Source: an uncultured bacterium (GTDB taxonomy: Bacteria; Hydrogenedentota; Hydrogenedentia; Hydrogenedentales; Hydrogenedentaceae). From it: a DNA stretch of 64,000 bases. The notes beneath the pieces are model-generated. The model did no database searches. It saw nothing but the letters and a program-made list of their open reading frames with translations, and was not told the DNA's origin. Shown here piece by piece: positions 9,786-20,100 of the stretch. The DNA is taken from assembly GCA_938014335.1 (NCBI GenBank), contig CALLRP010000015.1, positions 1 through 64,000 on the forward strand. Direction: 5' to 3'. The first letter of the stretch is position 1, and each line of letters begins with the position of its first letter. Both the position numbers and the translations under genes were made by a program.

Positions 9786-10784
9786 TTATGTTTGATTTAA
9801 TTCAATTAATATTTGATCTACAAACTCTTTATTAATTTCCTTTACATCAATGACACTGAAAAACAGTCCTGTTTCATCTTTAAATCTTTTTAATCCTAAT
9901 AAAGTTTGAGATATTTCATCTATCATCAAATGATCTACTTTATACTTTATTCCACACCTATTCATTAAACCTGTTATCCATTCTATTTCATTCTCTTGCA
10001 ATCTACTCATACAAAATATTCCAAAACCCACCAAATCTCCATGTAAAAACTGTCTCTTAGTCAAATATTCTACATGATAAGCAACAATATGTTCTGACCC
10101 CTCTTCAGGTCGTGCATTCCCAAAGATATTACACAACTCCACTTCTTTACAATATAAGTTTACAATTGTATCTATTCCCCTTGGTGTAACATTAAAAATT
10201 TCTTCTGCCATCTTATCAATCTCTATAAGACATTCTTTTGCTTCTCTGGCAATTTTTTCATCATATTTTTCGTTATTGTTTTCTGCAGAACATTTCCAAT
10301 CCCACAACGCAGTATGAATACTCAAAAGGTCTGCTACCCCCGCCCTATTTAGATGCTTGGGAGCATCTCTAATAATTCTATAATCCACCAAAATCTTTTC
10401 AGGGATAATATTTCCTACATAACGAACTACATTATTTTCTCTCACTGCAATAGATGGTGTAAATGGGGCATCAACAGAAACAATCGTAGGGACCAATACT
10501 AATGGGCTATCCTTCTTCCATGCTATATACTTTGCGAGATCACAACTAACCCCCCCTCCTATCCCTACAACCCAATCAAAATTGGCTAATTCTTTCTCCA
10601 TACTCTCTATTATTTCTAATTCCATTTCCTGCGCCCAGATAATCTCATCAGGTTCCCAAAAAATATATTTCTGAATCCCTTCCCATGGTACTTTCATAGA
10701 AACAACTAATACTTTTCCATCTAAATTTTTAAGTTCTTCTAAAACATTTTCTCCCCGCAAAATACGCTTCATTAATTCACTCAT
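9786..10784 (-). CDS. Glycerol-1-phosphate dehydrogenase-like iron/zinc-containing alcohol dehydrogenase
   Basis: NAD(P)-dependent dehydrogenase of the dehydroquinate synthase-like fold, closest by eye to the EgsA/AraM group. Visible are the nucleotide-binding glycine loop (VGIGGGVSCDLAKYIA), the proline-threonine segment after it (LVLVPTIVSVDAPFTPS), a metal Asp (GVADLLS) and metal His residues in GSEHIVAYHVE and FLHGDLVGFG. Its 332 residues match the family. EgsA makes sn-glycerol-1-phosphate from dihydroxyacetone phosphate; the substrate here is not determined. It is cytoplasmic, unlike the secreted hydrolase that follows. Alternative: another polyol or sugar-phosphate dehydrogenase. Confidence 0.72.
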   Translation of the reverse strand: MSELMKRILRGENVLEELKNLDGKVLVVSMKVPWEGIQKYIFWEPDEIIWAQEMELEIIESMEKELANFDWVVGIGGGVSCDLAKYIAWKKDSPLVLVPTIVSVDAPFTPSIAVRENNVVRYVGNIIPEKILVDYRIIRDAPKHLNRAGVADLLSIHTALWDWKCSAENNNEKYDEKIAREAKECLIEIDKMAEEIFNVTPRGIDTIVNLYCKEVELCNIFGNARPEEGSEHIVAYHVEYLTKRQFLHGDLVGFGIFCMSRLQENEIEWITGLMNRCGIKYKVDHLMIDEISQTLLGLKRFKDETGLFFSVIDVKEINKEFVDQILIELNQT

Positions 10785-10859
10785 TTAATAAACTCTCCAT
10801 TTATTTTATAAATTGCCCGATTATTTGTTATTGAGTTTTATAAAATGTGTTATTTTTAT

Positions 10860-13800
10860 TTATGGCAAGATATTCTGGAAATTATATACTTCAAATGTTT
10901 GGGTATTTGCCCCTTGAGTTCCACTCGCAATAGCAACATATCCTTTTAATGCAGTAGCGTCGATTACTAAATTCATTAGATTTGAACTTGGACTTGTAAT
11001 GGCTCCTCTTTGAGATAATGAATAAAGCCCTGTTTCAACTAATTGTCCATAGTTATCTCTTATTAATGTATATATATTATTTGCTCTTGTTGATGAATCT
11101 GCATCATAAACTACATTACTGAGAATATTTGGACGATAATCATCATTTATATCATTATCTCTAATGAGTACTCTTGAAGAGGATTTAACTACATATTTTG
11201 CTCCTCTTAGTTCATATCTTCCATCACCCAGTAGATAGGAATGTAATCTACCTAAAGAAGAATTATCTGTCCATTCTATTAATGAACTTAATCTATTAAA
11301 ATCATACAGAGCACTACGAAATGCCATTAACATATTTTCATTTAATATAATAGGCTCGTTGAAAACAGGGATGTCTCCATATGTAAGACCTGCGACATTG
11401 ACACCGGCTCTACTGACAACCATTCCGGCAAATGTAAATAATATATGCGGAAATCCCTGTTCTGGGATATAAAATATAACAGCGGGATAGGTTTGCTGTC
11501 CGTTACTAAATAATTGACGATTTAAGGAATATGTTTGAATTAAGGGTGAAAACCCAAAGAACGAAGGCATGTTTGTAGCCGTTGACCATAACAAAGCACC
11601 GGATGCCTTCGTGGTAGAATATGTGCTTAACCATTCAACTAATTGTAATTTTCCTAATGTATCATAATTAACACCTGTACTATCTGCAATACCCTGCAAC
11701 TCTTGCCGAACTCTTTCATCAAGATTCCCACTTTGAATATTCCAGGCATTGTCAAGAATGGTTGGATTTACTCCGAATCTATTCAAGTTACCTAATACAT
11801 AATTCACATGATTGATGATTTCATTTTTCATCAAATTCCCATAATCCAACCCCATATCATACGGAGAGCCTCTTAATACTAAATAAGGATACTTATAATT
11901 TGTATATCTTTCGGAAGTATATTGGGGATAACTCTCTGGAGTTATATAAATAGGTGTGGTATAAACTAATGGAGGAACTGTCAATCCGGGGACCGCCATC
12001 TGGAATCTTGACGGATTGTTGAAAACCAGTTGTACGAAATATGCTGTGTATCCCTGAGAAGGTGTCGTTACTGTTGCAATGTATACCCCAGGAGACTGAG
12101 GTTGTAGTATCTGACTTTGATATTGAACGTTAATAGCATCAATCTTGTATTTCCTAAAATCTCTTGCATTTGGATTGTTGCATTGCCATAGTTTTACTTC
12201 TTTGACCAATGAAGTAAATTGACTGCCGATAACCACCTTTATCGTATTTGTATTTCCTGTTGTAACTTTTTGCCAGGTAAAAGTAGGTTGTTGGACATTT
12301 TGAGTTTTCGCTAAATACCATGCTAACAGATTTTTTACCGCATCCGTTTCAAAATCAAATTCATCTCCCAATGAATGAGAAACGTTAGGAACATAATTTA
12401 GATATTTTTCTCCCAATAAATCATCAAAGTACCATTTTGATGAATCAGGCACAAAGAATTCATCACAAGAGGAATTCATAATGAATTTTGGAATATTTTG
12501 TGTTCTTTCTACATATTCATATGGGTCTATAATTTTCAATAAAGATTCTGCTTCTGGAAGCAGATTTCCTCCATCAGGGAGAAGTCTATCAAAAACTTTC
12601 ATCTGTGCATACGCGTAAATTGAAGGTGCCCAATAGCCATAAACTTTTTTGTGATGTTCCATTTGTTTATCCATATTTAGAACATCTATTACAAGAGGGG
12701 CAATAGCTTTAATGCGACAGTCGGTTAATCCTGCCAACCATGTAGTCCAACCTCGTTTGGAACCACCGGATATAATGAATTCAGATGGGGCATTATCTCC
12801 TAATATCGCCTGGGTTGTATCCATGGCGCGGACAGCGGATTTTGCCATCGCTAACAATAAGGGCCAATGATAATCATCATTTCCATTTTTATATTCATTC
12901 ATATATTTATCATAACTATATGCAATAATATCATCTTCTGTGCGAGACTTTAATACAACATTTCTTTCTGCATCATAATCATCAATAAACACTATGGGTT
13001 GATTTGGCACATTATCTATATGAACAACAATAGAGCCTGATAATGCGGCAAGTTCGCCAAAGAACAATCTTTCTTGCTCATTGGGAGGAGAACTGTTTAT
13101 ACTCCCCCCATCAACGAATAATAATGCTGTATCATTGCGTTTCCGCTCGGGCACTATAATTGATAAATTATGTTTCCAAATTCTCCCGCTATATAATTCA
13201 GATGCTTCACGCCATGCTTGTGAAGTCATACGAGTTATATAGGCAGTTGCTAACCGTACAGAAACGGAACCCGATGTAAAATTTACAGGATATTCCGTTG
13301 GTGTATTCCATGTATATTCCGGGTCGCGTTCTCTGACAAAAATATCTAAGGGACTGGAGTAATTACTGACTTCAATAAGATTTTCTTTTACTGCTTCAGA
13401 TTCTAAACCGCCTTCGGTTTGTACTTTTAATTTAACTGTATAAGTACCCGCTGTTAAATATTTATGTATCGGAGAAGGTTCATTGGATGTTTCCCCATCA
13501 CCAAAATCCCATTCCCAATTAACGATAGGGGCAGTTCCAACTTTTGATTGGTCATAGAATTTGACATCACTACCAATAATAGCACAAGGACTTTCCACTC
13601 TAAATCCTGCTACAGGCGGAACTGCAGGACCTATAGTAAGCGTTTTTGAAACAGGAGAAGTTCTGAGTTGTTCCCCACTCTTCGAATGGGTAAATAACAG
13701 ATATAACTCCACTTTGTACTTCCCGGATGTAGAAAACCTATGTTTCGGATTCTGCATGGTTGAAACTTCCGAGCCATCACCGAAAGACCATATCCAACCA

Positions 13801-15629
13801 ATTATAGGCCTTGTATTTTCAGAGTTAGATAAATCTGTAAATTGAACTAAGTCTTCAACTGTAATTCGTTTGGGGCTATAATCAAAGTCAGGAATAGGAG
13901 GAGCATCTACATATACTTTTACAGGTGTACTTTGAAAAGTTTTTAAAGGTGTCTTTACTTTTAATGTGACATCATAAACACCTGGTTCCGTATAAATATG
14001 TGAAACTGATTCGGTTGTATTTACTATTTTAACAGGTGAACCATCTCCAAAATTCCATTCGTAGGTTAATTCCGTTTCTGTGCCTAATGCTGTTCGGTTA
14101 AGGAAAACTGTTTCTTTTTGTATAATAGGGCTTCTTGTTGAAACACTCAATTTCGGGTCTGGTGCCTTATGAACAGTTATATACGAACTTTTCTTAACAG
14201 TACTTTCATTATTTGATGTAGTACTTGTGTTTACCGTAAGAGAGACAGAATATGTTCCCGCTTGTGTGTAAGTATGTCTTGTGTTTCCGTTCTCATGGGA
14301 ATAAGGTTGATATTCAATTATTTCTGTTGAAGCATCTCCAAAATCCCATAACCAACGAATAATTTGCTCCGTTCCTTTCCTAGATAAATCTGCAAAGAAT
14401 ACGGCTTCATCTACATACAAAATAAGAGGTTCGGCAGAAAATTCTGCTATAGGTGGCATATATATTACTTCTACTGGTAAAGTAAAGGAACTACTTCCAA
14501 ATTTATTTGTCACTGTAAGTTTTATTTGCTGATTCCCAATTCTTGTAAAAGCATATTGTGGATTTTGCTCTGTCGAGGTATTTCCATCTCCGAAATCCCA
14601 CAACCAATTTGTTATTGGGGAACTGCCTGCCTCAGATAAATCAGTGAACTGAATTGGCACATAAATAAATGGCTTAATTTGATTAACTGAGAATTTAGCT
14701 TTAGGAGGGACTCCATCTTGAACAGTAATATACCCTTCCTTTGTAAGCGACTTATTTTGATTTTCTGTATATACTGTTAAGGTAACTGAATAAATTCCGG
14801 GTTTATCATATTTGTGTCTCGGGTTTACTACTGTACTGGTTTTTCCATCTCCGAAATCCCAAAAACGGTTGGTAATATTTTCTTTTTCTGAACGGCTTTT
14901 ATCAATTAGTTGAACCTCTTCACCTATCATAATTATCTGAGAACTTGCTGAAAAATCTACAGTTAAATCACCACTAACTACATTTATAAAATTCTCTTTT
15001 ACTTTCTTTTCTATTCCTTTATCTGTTTCTATGGTTAATGTTATCGTATAATTTCCTGGTTTTTGATAAAAATATGTTGGATTAAAACTATTTGATGTCC
15101 CTCCATCTCCAAAATCCCATGTTACTTTTCTTATAGTACCTGATTGAACAGCACTCTGATTGAAGAATCTTATCGCATCATTAACAGTTGTAAATTTATT
15201 CGAGGCATCAAAATCAACTTTAATAATATCGTTTAAAGTGATAAGGACTGTTATAGAGGGAGCATTTGTAGCCTTGACAATTATATTTCCCGAATTAGGT
15301 CCGAGGTCTGTTTTTTCTCTGTCAACTATTACCTTAATTCTTTTTTTATCCTGCGGTCCAGAGCTATAGCAACCCTCATTAACGGATGAACATCCTTCAA
15401 TAGTAATCCAGGGGACTTGTGATTCTACAGTTATAGGACCCACTGAACTTGTTGTTGTATTTTTCCATACAAGAATATAGGCACTTGTATCATTAGTCCC
15501 AAAATCTAAAGAAGTAGGATTCACAATCAAATTGCCCCCTAGTTCTTCTCGTGGACATCCTGTGATTGTCAGTAATAAAGAAATGAATAAAATGCTTTGA
15601 ATACACAAAAAATACACAGATTTACTCAT
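10860..15629 (-). CDS. Giant lipoprotein: seven PKD domains, PhoPQ-related (PqaA-like) hydrolase domain, C45-like tail
   Basis: A 1589-residue exported protein. ITGC at residue 25 is a lipobox. A BACON-like beta domain (NPTSLDFG...VPWITIEG) comes first, then seven PKD domains between about residues 110 and 790, each with a W-[DNS]-FGD core such as VTWDFGDGGTS and EWDFGDGETS. A PqaA-like alpha/beta hydrolase domain (Pfam PhoPQ_related) runs from about 800 to 1200, with nucleophile elbow SGGSKRGWTTWLAG and a DDYHWPLLLAMAKSAVRAMD helix. The last 320 residues resemble the C45 acyl-transferase fold (LRGSPYDMGLDYGNLMKNEI) but contain no Cys. I chose ATG 15629 over an upstream ATG at 15677 because a TGGAG ribosome site precedes it and the signal peptide then starts properly. 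The dehydrogenase-like gene follows 75 bases downstream. Confidence 0.75.
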   Translation of the reverse strand: MSKSVYFLCIQSILFISLLLTITGCPREELGGNLIVNPTSLDFGTNDTSAYILVWKNTTTSSVGPITVESQVPWITIEGCSSVNEGCYSSGPQDKKRIKVIVDREKTDLGPNSGNIIVKATNAPSITVLITLNDIIKVDFDASNKFTTVNDAIRFFNQSAVQSGTIRKVTWDFGDGGTSNSFNPTYFYQKPGNYTITLTIETDKGIEKKVKENFINVVSGDLTVDFSASSQIIMIGEEVQLIDKSRSEKENITNRFWDFGDGKTSTVVNPRHKYDKPGIYSVTLTVYTENQNKSLTKEGYITVQDGVPPKAKFSVNQIKPFIYVPIQFTDLSEAGSSPITNWLWDFGDGNTSTEQNPQYAFTRIGNQQIKLTVTNKFGSSSFTLPVEVIYMPPIAEFSAEPLILYVDEAVFFADLSRKGTEQIIRWLWDFGDASTEIIEYQPYSHENGNTRHTYTQAGTYSVSLTVNTSTTSNNESTVKKSSYITVHKAPDPKLSVSTRSPIIQKETVFLNRTALGTETELTYEWNFGDGSPVKIVNTTESVSHIYTEPGVYDVTLKVKTPLKTFQSTPVKVYVDAPPIPDFDYSPKRITVEDLVQFTDLSNSENTRPIIGWIWSFGDGSEVSTMQNPKHRFSTSGKYKVELYLLFTHSKSGEQLRTSPVSKTLTIGPAVPPVAGFRVESPCAIIGSDVKFYDQSKVGTAPIVNWEWDFGDGETSNEPSPIHKYLTAGTYTVKLKVQTEGGLESEAVKENLIEVSNYSSPLDIFVRERDPEYTWNTPTEYPVNFTSGSVSVRLATAYITRMTSQAWREASELYSGRIWKHNLSIIVPERKRNDTALLFVDGGSINSSPPNEQERLFFGELAALSGSIVVHIDNVPNQPIVFIDDYDAERNVVLKSRTEDDIIAYSYDKYMNEYKNGNDDYHWPLLLAMAKSAVRAMDTTQAILGDNAPSEFIISGGSKRGWTTWLAGLTDCRIKAIAPLVIDVLNMDKQMEHHKKVYGYWAPSIYAYAQMKVFDRLLPDGGNLLPEAESLLKIIDPYEYVERTQNIPKFIMNSSCDEFFVPDSSKWYFDDLLGEKYLNYVPNVSHSLGDEFDFETDAVKNLLAWYLAKTQNVQQPTFTWQKVTTGNTNTIKVVIGSQFTSLVKEVKLWQCNNPNARDFRKYKIDAINVQYQSQILQPQSPGVYIATVTTPSQGYTAYFVQLVFNNPSRFQMAVPGLTVPPLVYTTPIYITPESYPQYTSERYTNYKYPYLVLRGSPYDMGLDYGNLMKNEIINHVNYVLGNLNRFGVNPTILDNAWNIQSGNLDERVRQELQGIADSTGVNYDTLGKLQLVEWLSTYSTTKASGALLWSTATNMPSFFGFSPLIQTYSLNRQLFSNGQQTYPAVIFYIPEQGFPHILFTFAGMVVSRAGVNVAGLTYGDIPVFNEPIILNENMLMAFRSALYDFNRLSSLIEWTDNSSLGRLHSYLLGDGRYELRGAKYVVKSSSRVLIRDNDINDDYRPNILSNVVYDADSSTRANNIYTLIRDNYGQLVETGLYSLSQRGAITSPSSNLMNLVIDATALKGYVAIASGTQGANTQTFEVYNFQNILP

Positions 15630-15676
15630 AATTTTTTCTCCAGTTGTGCTCTTCTTTTTCACAACAATAGTATACA

Positions 15677-15705
15677 ATTATAGCATGAATTACATCACTT
15701 ATTAA
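15677..15705 (-). promoter_or_regulatory. Candidate promoter of the PKD lipoprotein gene
   Basis: On the minus strand an extended -10 TGCTATAAT occupies 15685-15677, with TTAATA (four of six -35 bases) 17 bases upstream. Transcription would begin near 15670, giving a leader of about 40 bases to the ATG at 15629. It also implies that the upstream ATG at 15677 lies at or before the start of transcription, which supports the shorter protein. Confidence 0.4.
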
Positions 15706-15849
15706 TAATGCTACTTTTATTATAAATTGTCAAGAAATTATTTACAAATTTTTATTTATTGCAATAGTTATCGTAAAAAAAATGAACCAATGGGTTACAA
15801 AATGTAATGAAAAATAGTCAAATTAGTATTATATAAAGTAGAATATTAT

Positions 15850-15877
15850 TTGTCTGATTTATGTTAAACAATATAAG
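15850..15877 (+). promoter_or_regulatory. Candidate promoter of the RND efflux operon
   Basis: TTGTCT (four of six -35 bases), a 16-base spacer and TATAAG (five of six -10 bases). Predicted start is near 15884, about 19 bases before the adaptor ATG at 15903, with AGAAGG as ribosome site in between. It is weaker than the rpsT promoter. Confidence 0.35.
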
Positions 15878-15902
15878 TAAAACAAGAAAATAGAAGGTTA
15901 AT

Positions 15903-17078
15903 ATGAAGAGAAGATTCGATAGTCTGATATTAGTATTTTCGATAATTACAATAACTTCCCTACTACAAAACTGTTCTCTTAATAAAAAAGTTGATGCCAA
16001 TGATGATGCAAAAGTAGAAACCACAAAGCCAATTGCTTTTCCTGTGGAAGCGGTCTTTCCTACTAAAAGAGATATAAGTAAATATTTTGAGACTACCACA
16101 AGAATATCGGCCGAAAGAAAAGTGGATGTCATTTCCAAAGGTATCGGAATTTGTGAGGAGTTATTGGTTGAGGAAGGTGATTATGTAAAAGAAGGACAGG
16201 TCTTAGCAAAATTAGATACATCTGAAGTACAAACTCAAATTTTACAAACAAGAGTTAACATTGAAAAATGCAAAGCGGCTTTAGAGATTGCAGAAAATAG
16301 TCTTAAAGAAGGTATTGGTTCAAAGGTAGAAAGAGACAATGCCCGTTTTGCATTAGATGCAGCAGAAGCTACATTGAAAATTCAACAACTACAATTAAAA
16401 AATCAGACTATTATCGCTCCTATCAATGGGATAATTACACGAAAAAATATTCAGAAGGGAGTATTGGTTAGTACAGGCATGCCTGTATTTTCAATTGTAG
16501 ACCCCGATTCATATGTATTGCCCATCAATATACCGGAACGCGAAATTTCCAGAGTATATATAGACCAAAAAGCAGAAGTTGTCGTTGATTCATGCCCATC
16601 AGAAAACTTTATAGCATCTGTTTTCCGAATCAGTCCAACAATAGAGCCATCCACAGGGACAATCAAAACGACTTTACATTTTGACAAAATTGAAAATAAT
16701 ACATGCATCAAAGATTCCGCTTTTGCTCGCGTGAAATTGATTATGGAGGTACATCCGGAAGCACTTGTAATCCCCAAAGATGCTGTTTTGGAGGAAAGTG
16801 GTAGAAAATATATTTTTATTGCTCAAACAAAAGATGAAAATAATTTACAGGAACTTGACCTTAATTCACTAAAAAATAATCCTATTCAATTTACTGCACA
16901 AAAAATAGAGATCCAGGTAGGTCTTGAAGATAGTTATTATTACGAGGTTTTACAGGGTATAGATAAAAATACTCTCGTAATTACATTAGGACAAATGAAT
17001 TTGAAACCGGGTTCAATAATTGAAGTAACATCTCTTGAAAAGATATTGCAATCAGAAAAGAGTACTTCCAGTACTTGA
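15903..17078 (+). CDS. RND efflux periplasmic adaptor lipoprotein (HlyD/AcrA family)
   Basis: Membrane-fusion protein linking the inner-membrane RND pump to an outer-membrane channel. The signal peptide ends in a lipobox-like LLQNC near residue 24. Then come a lipoyl/barrel-sandwich half (ISKGIGICEELLVEEGDYVKEG), a coiled-coil hairpin (TQILQTRVNIEKCKAALEIAENSL...LKIQQLQLKN), the second lipoyl half (IIAPINGIITRKNIQKGVLV) and a beta-barrel domain (SYVLPINIPEREISRVYIDQ). Its 391 residues are typical. It is the first gene of a three-gene operon with two permeases, the order seen in MdtABC. No TolC-like channel gene is in the window. Confidence 0.9.
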   Translation: MKRRFDSLILVFSIITITSLLQNCSLNKKVDANDDAKVETTKPIAFPVEAVFPTKRDISKYFETTTRISAERKVDVISKGIGICEELLVEEGDYVKEGQVLAKLDTSEVQTQILQTRVNIEKCKAALEIAENSLKEGIGSKVERDNARFALDAAEATLKIQQLQLKNQTIIAPINGIITRKNIQKGVLVSTGMPVFSIVDPDSYVLPINIPEREISRVYIDQKAEVVVDSCPSENFIASVFRISPTIEPSTGTIKTTLHFDKIENNTCIKDSAFARVKLIMEVHPEALVIPKDAVLEESGRKYIFIAQTKDENNLQELDLNSLKNNPIQFTAQKIEIQVGLEDSYYYEVLQGIDKNTLVITLGQMNLKPGSIIEVTSLEKILQSEKSTSST

Positions 17079-17149
17079 ATTTCTAACAAATCGTTTCTTA
17101 ATTTTCAATAACAATTTGAAACACAACCCAAATGCCGTGGGGAGAAACC

Positions 17150-20100
17150 GTGAACAAACCGACAACAAAACAGAGTACATCCTATTTTATATCTTTCCCA
17201 ATACATAGGCCCGTAACAACAATAATGATATTTATTACCATTATCGTTTTTGGCTGGCGTTCTTATCAAAAACTTCCCATTAATCTAATGCCTGAAATAT
17301 CGTATCCTTCCCTAACAATACGAACAGAATTTGAGGGAGCAGCTCCTGAGGATGTAGAAAAATTAGTAACTCGTCCCCTTGAAGAAATGTTAAGTATTGT
17401 TAGTGGACTTGTTGAAATTAGTAGTGTTTCATCTGTAGGTCTATCAGAAATAACTCTTGAATTTCTCTGGAATACAGATATGAATGTGGCTCAACAAGAT
17501 GTTCGAGACCGACTGGATTTATTTGAACCTCCAAAGGAAGTTACAAAAAAACCGGTTATTTTAAGATTTAATCCCAATTTGGATCCAGTAATCCGTATCG
17601 GAATTACACCTCCTAACAACTTAAATATACAAGATAAAAACAAATATCTAACTGCTCTCCGTGAATCAGTTCAAAGGAAACTCAAAAGTGATTTAGAAGC
17701 AGAAACCGGTATTGCACAGGTTGTTGTTAAAGGTGGACAAGAAGAAGAAATACAAATCCTTGTAGATAGCAAGATGCTCAAATCCCTCGGATTATCATTA
17801 GACGATATTATCCGAAGTCTGGCAAGTCAAAATATCAATGTTGCCGGTGGAAAATTGGTTGAGGGGAAAACAGAATATATCGTCCGAACCCTAAAAGAAT
17901 TTCAAGATATTGAAGATATTAAAAATGTAATTGTTTCTTCTTCTAAGGCGTTATCTTCATTTGAGTCTAATCCCACATCCAATTTATCTATACAGTCTCT
18001 ATCTTCTACACCAACGAATTTTTCTGATAATATAAAAAAATCTGCTCCTATTAAGCTAAAAGATGTTGCTATTGTCCGTTGGGGTAATAAAGAAAGGGAT
18101 ACCATTATTCGTATTAACGGAGAAGATGCAATAGAAGTGGAAATTTATAAAGAAGGTGATTCCAATACTGTAACAGTCTGTAATCTTGTGAAGGATTTAT
18201 TGGGGATTGAAAGAAAGAAAAGTTTTTCTGAACTAATAGACGAAATGATGTCTTTAGGACTTCAACCTGTTGCAAGAGATACCGATGGCATACATACTCT
18301 TGAAGACCCAAAATCTCGTAGAGAACTATTTAAGAAAAAAAATCTGCTTAGTTCTCTTCCCTCTGATGCGAGTATACATATTATTAGTGACCAGTCACAA
18401 TTTATTGTCCGTTCAATAGAAGAAGTGCAATATTCTGCTCTATATGGTGGATTATTGGCTTTGCTGATTTTATATCTATTTTTACGAGAATTAAGAAGCA
18501 CCTTAACTATAGGTTTTGCTATCCCAATTTCAATTATCACTGTTTTTATTCCCATGTTTATGAGAGATATTTCCCTAAATATCATGTCGTTAGGGGGGTT
18601 AGCATTAGGTATCGGTATGCTCGTAGATAATTCTATTGTGGTATTAGAAAGCATTGCCCGCTGCAGGGAGGAAGGAGACGCCGTAGTTGATTCTGCAATT
18701 CGGGGAACATCCGAAGTGGGCTCTGCTGTAATTGCTTCTACTCTTACCACTGTGGCAGTATTTTTTCCGGTTGCTTTTGTTGAAGGAATAGCCGGGCAAA
18801 TATTTGGAGACCTCGCTTTAACGGTTACATTCTCATTGCTTGCCTCCCTGTTTGTTGCTCTCTTTTTTAATCCATTGGTTGTATCAAAAACCCATTTCGT
18901 ATCTGAAAACAAACAAAATATATTTTCTCCACTCCGCATATTCCTATATTACAAAAATGTAAGAAATAAAAATATAATCTCTTCTTTTCTACTTTCAATT
19001 GTATTTTTATTAAGAAGACATATTAGAAATTCCAAAAATAATTTGTTTGAGATTTTCAAATATAAACATTCTCAATCCAAGATCAAAGAAATAATTCGAA
19101 TTCTTTTCTTCCCCATCAATATTATTCTAAAAATTATTTCTTGGTTTATTCTAAATTTAATATTATATCCATTCACTTTTATCGTTATACTTTTATTATT
19201 CCCCTTCTTACTTATCTTCATGTTGATTCTATTAATTTTTAGAAAAATTTTACAAATACTATTATATATACCCCTTCAAATCTTTCATGCAGGTTTTGAA
19301 AGTTTTCGGTATATCTATAAAACTTCTCTCAGTTACAGCCTAAAATATTCTCCTCTTTTTATATTTCTTACTGGATTCTTTCTCATTTATACATTAAAAA
19401 TATTACCTAACTTAGGTCAAGAAGTTATTCCTACAATGAAACAAGGGGAATTTAATATTCTCTTCGAAACTCGAGCAGGCACGAAATTAGAACAAACCTT
19501 ACAAAAGGCTTTACGGATTGAAAACAAACTTAAAGAACACCCTTTAATAGAAAGAGTTACTTTACAAGTGGGAACAGAAAGTTCTAAATCAGAAAGTAAA
19601 GGGAAAAATGAAAATAAAGCCACATTTACCGTTTTGTTAAAAGACCGAAATAAAAATGCAAATATACAGGACAAAATTATTGACGAAATTCGTTCCACTT
19701 TAATACCTTTACCAGAAGAATCTATTGTATTTTCGTTACCCTCACTTTTTACCATGAAAAATGATTTGGAAGTCCAGATTTTTGGAGATGATTTGAACAC
19801 TTTAAAAACAGTGGGGGAAAAATGCCTTCAAAAAGTAAAAAATGTAATAGGGGTTAAAGATGCGGACATTTCTATACAAGCGGGTTATCCGGAACTTCTA
19901 ATTCAATTAGACAGAGAACTCCTTGCTGATAAAGGATTAACTCCTATGCAAGTGGCAAATAAATTAAGAACAGAAATTCAAGGAGAAATTGCTACTAAAT
20001 TTAATCGAGGGGGTGATAAAATAGATATCCGTGTTCGAACGGACCAGACATATTTACAAAGTATAGAAGACTTAAAACAATTATCTATAGTAGAAGGGAC

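Noticed and set aside
18262..18939. 225-residue minus-strand ORF inside the first RND permease
   Set aside because: Lies entirely within a well-supported gene and has no recognisable motif.
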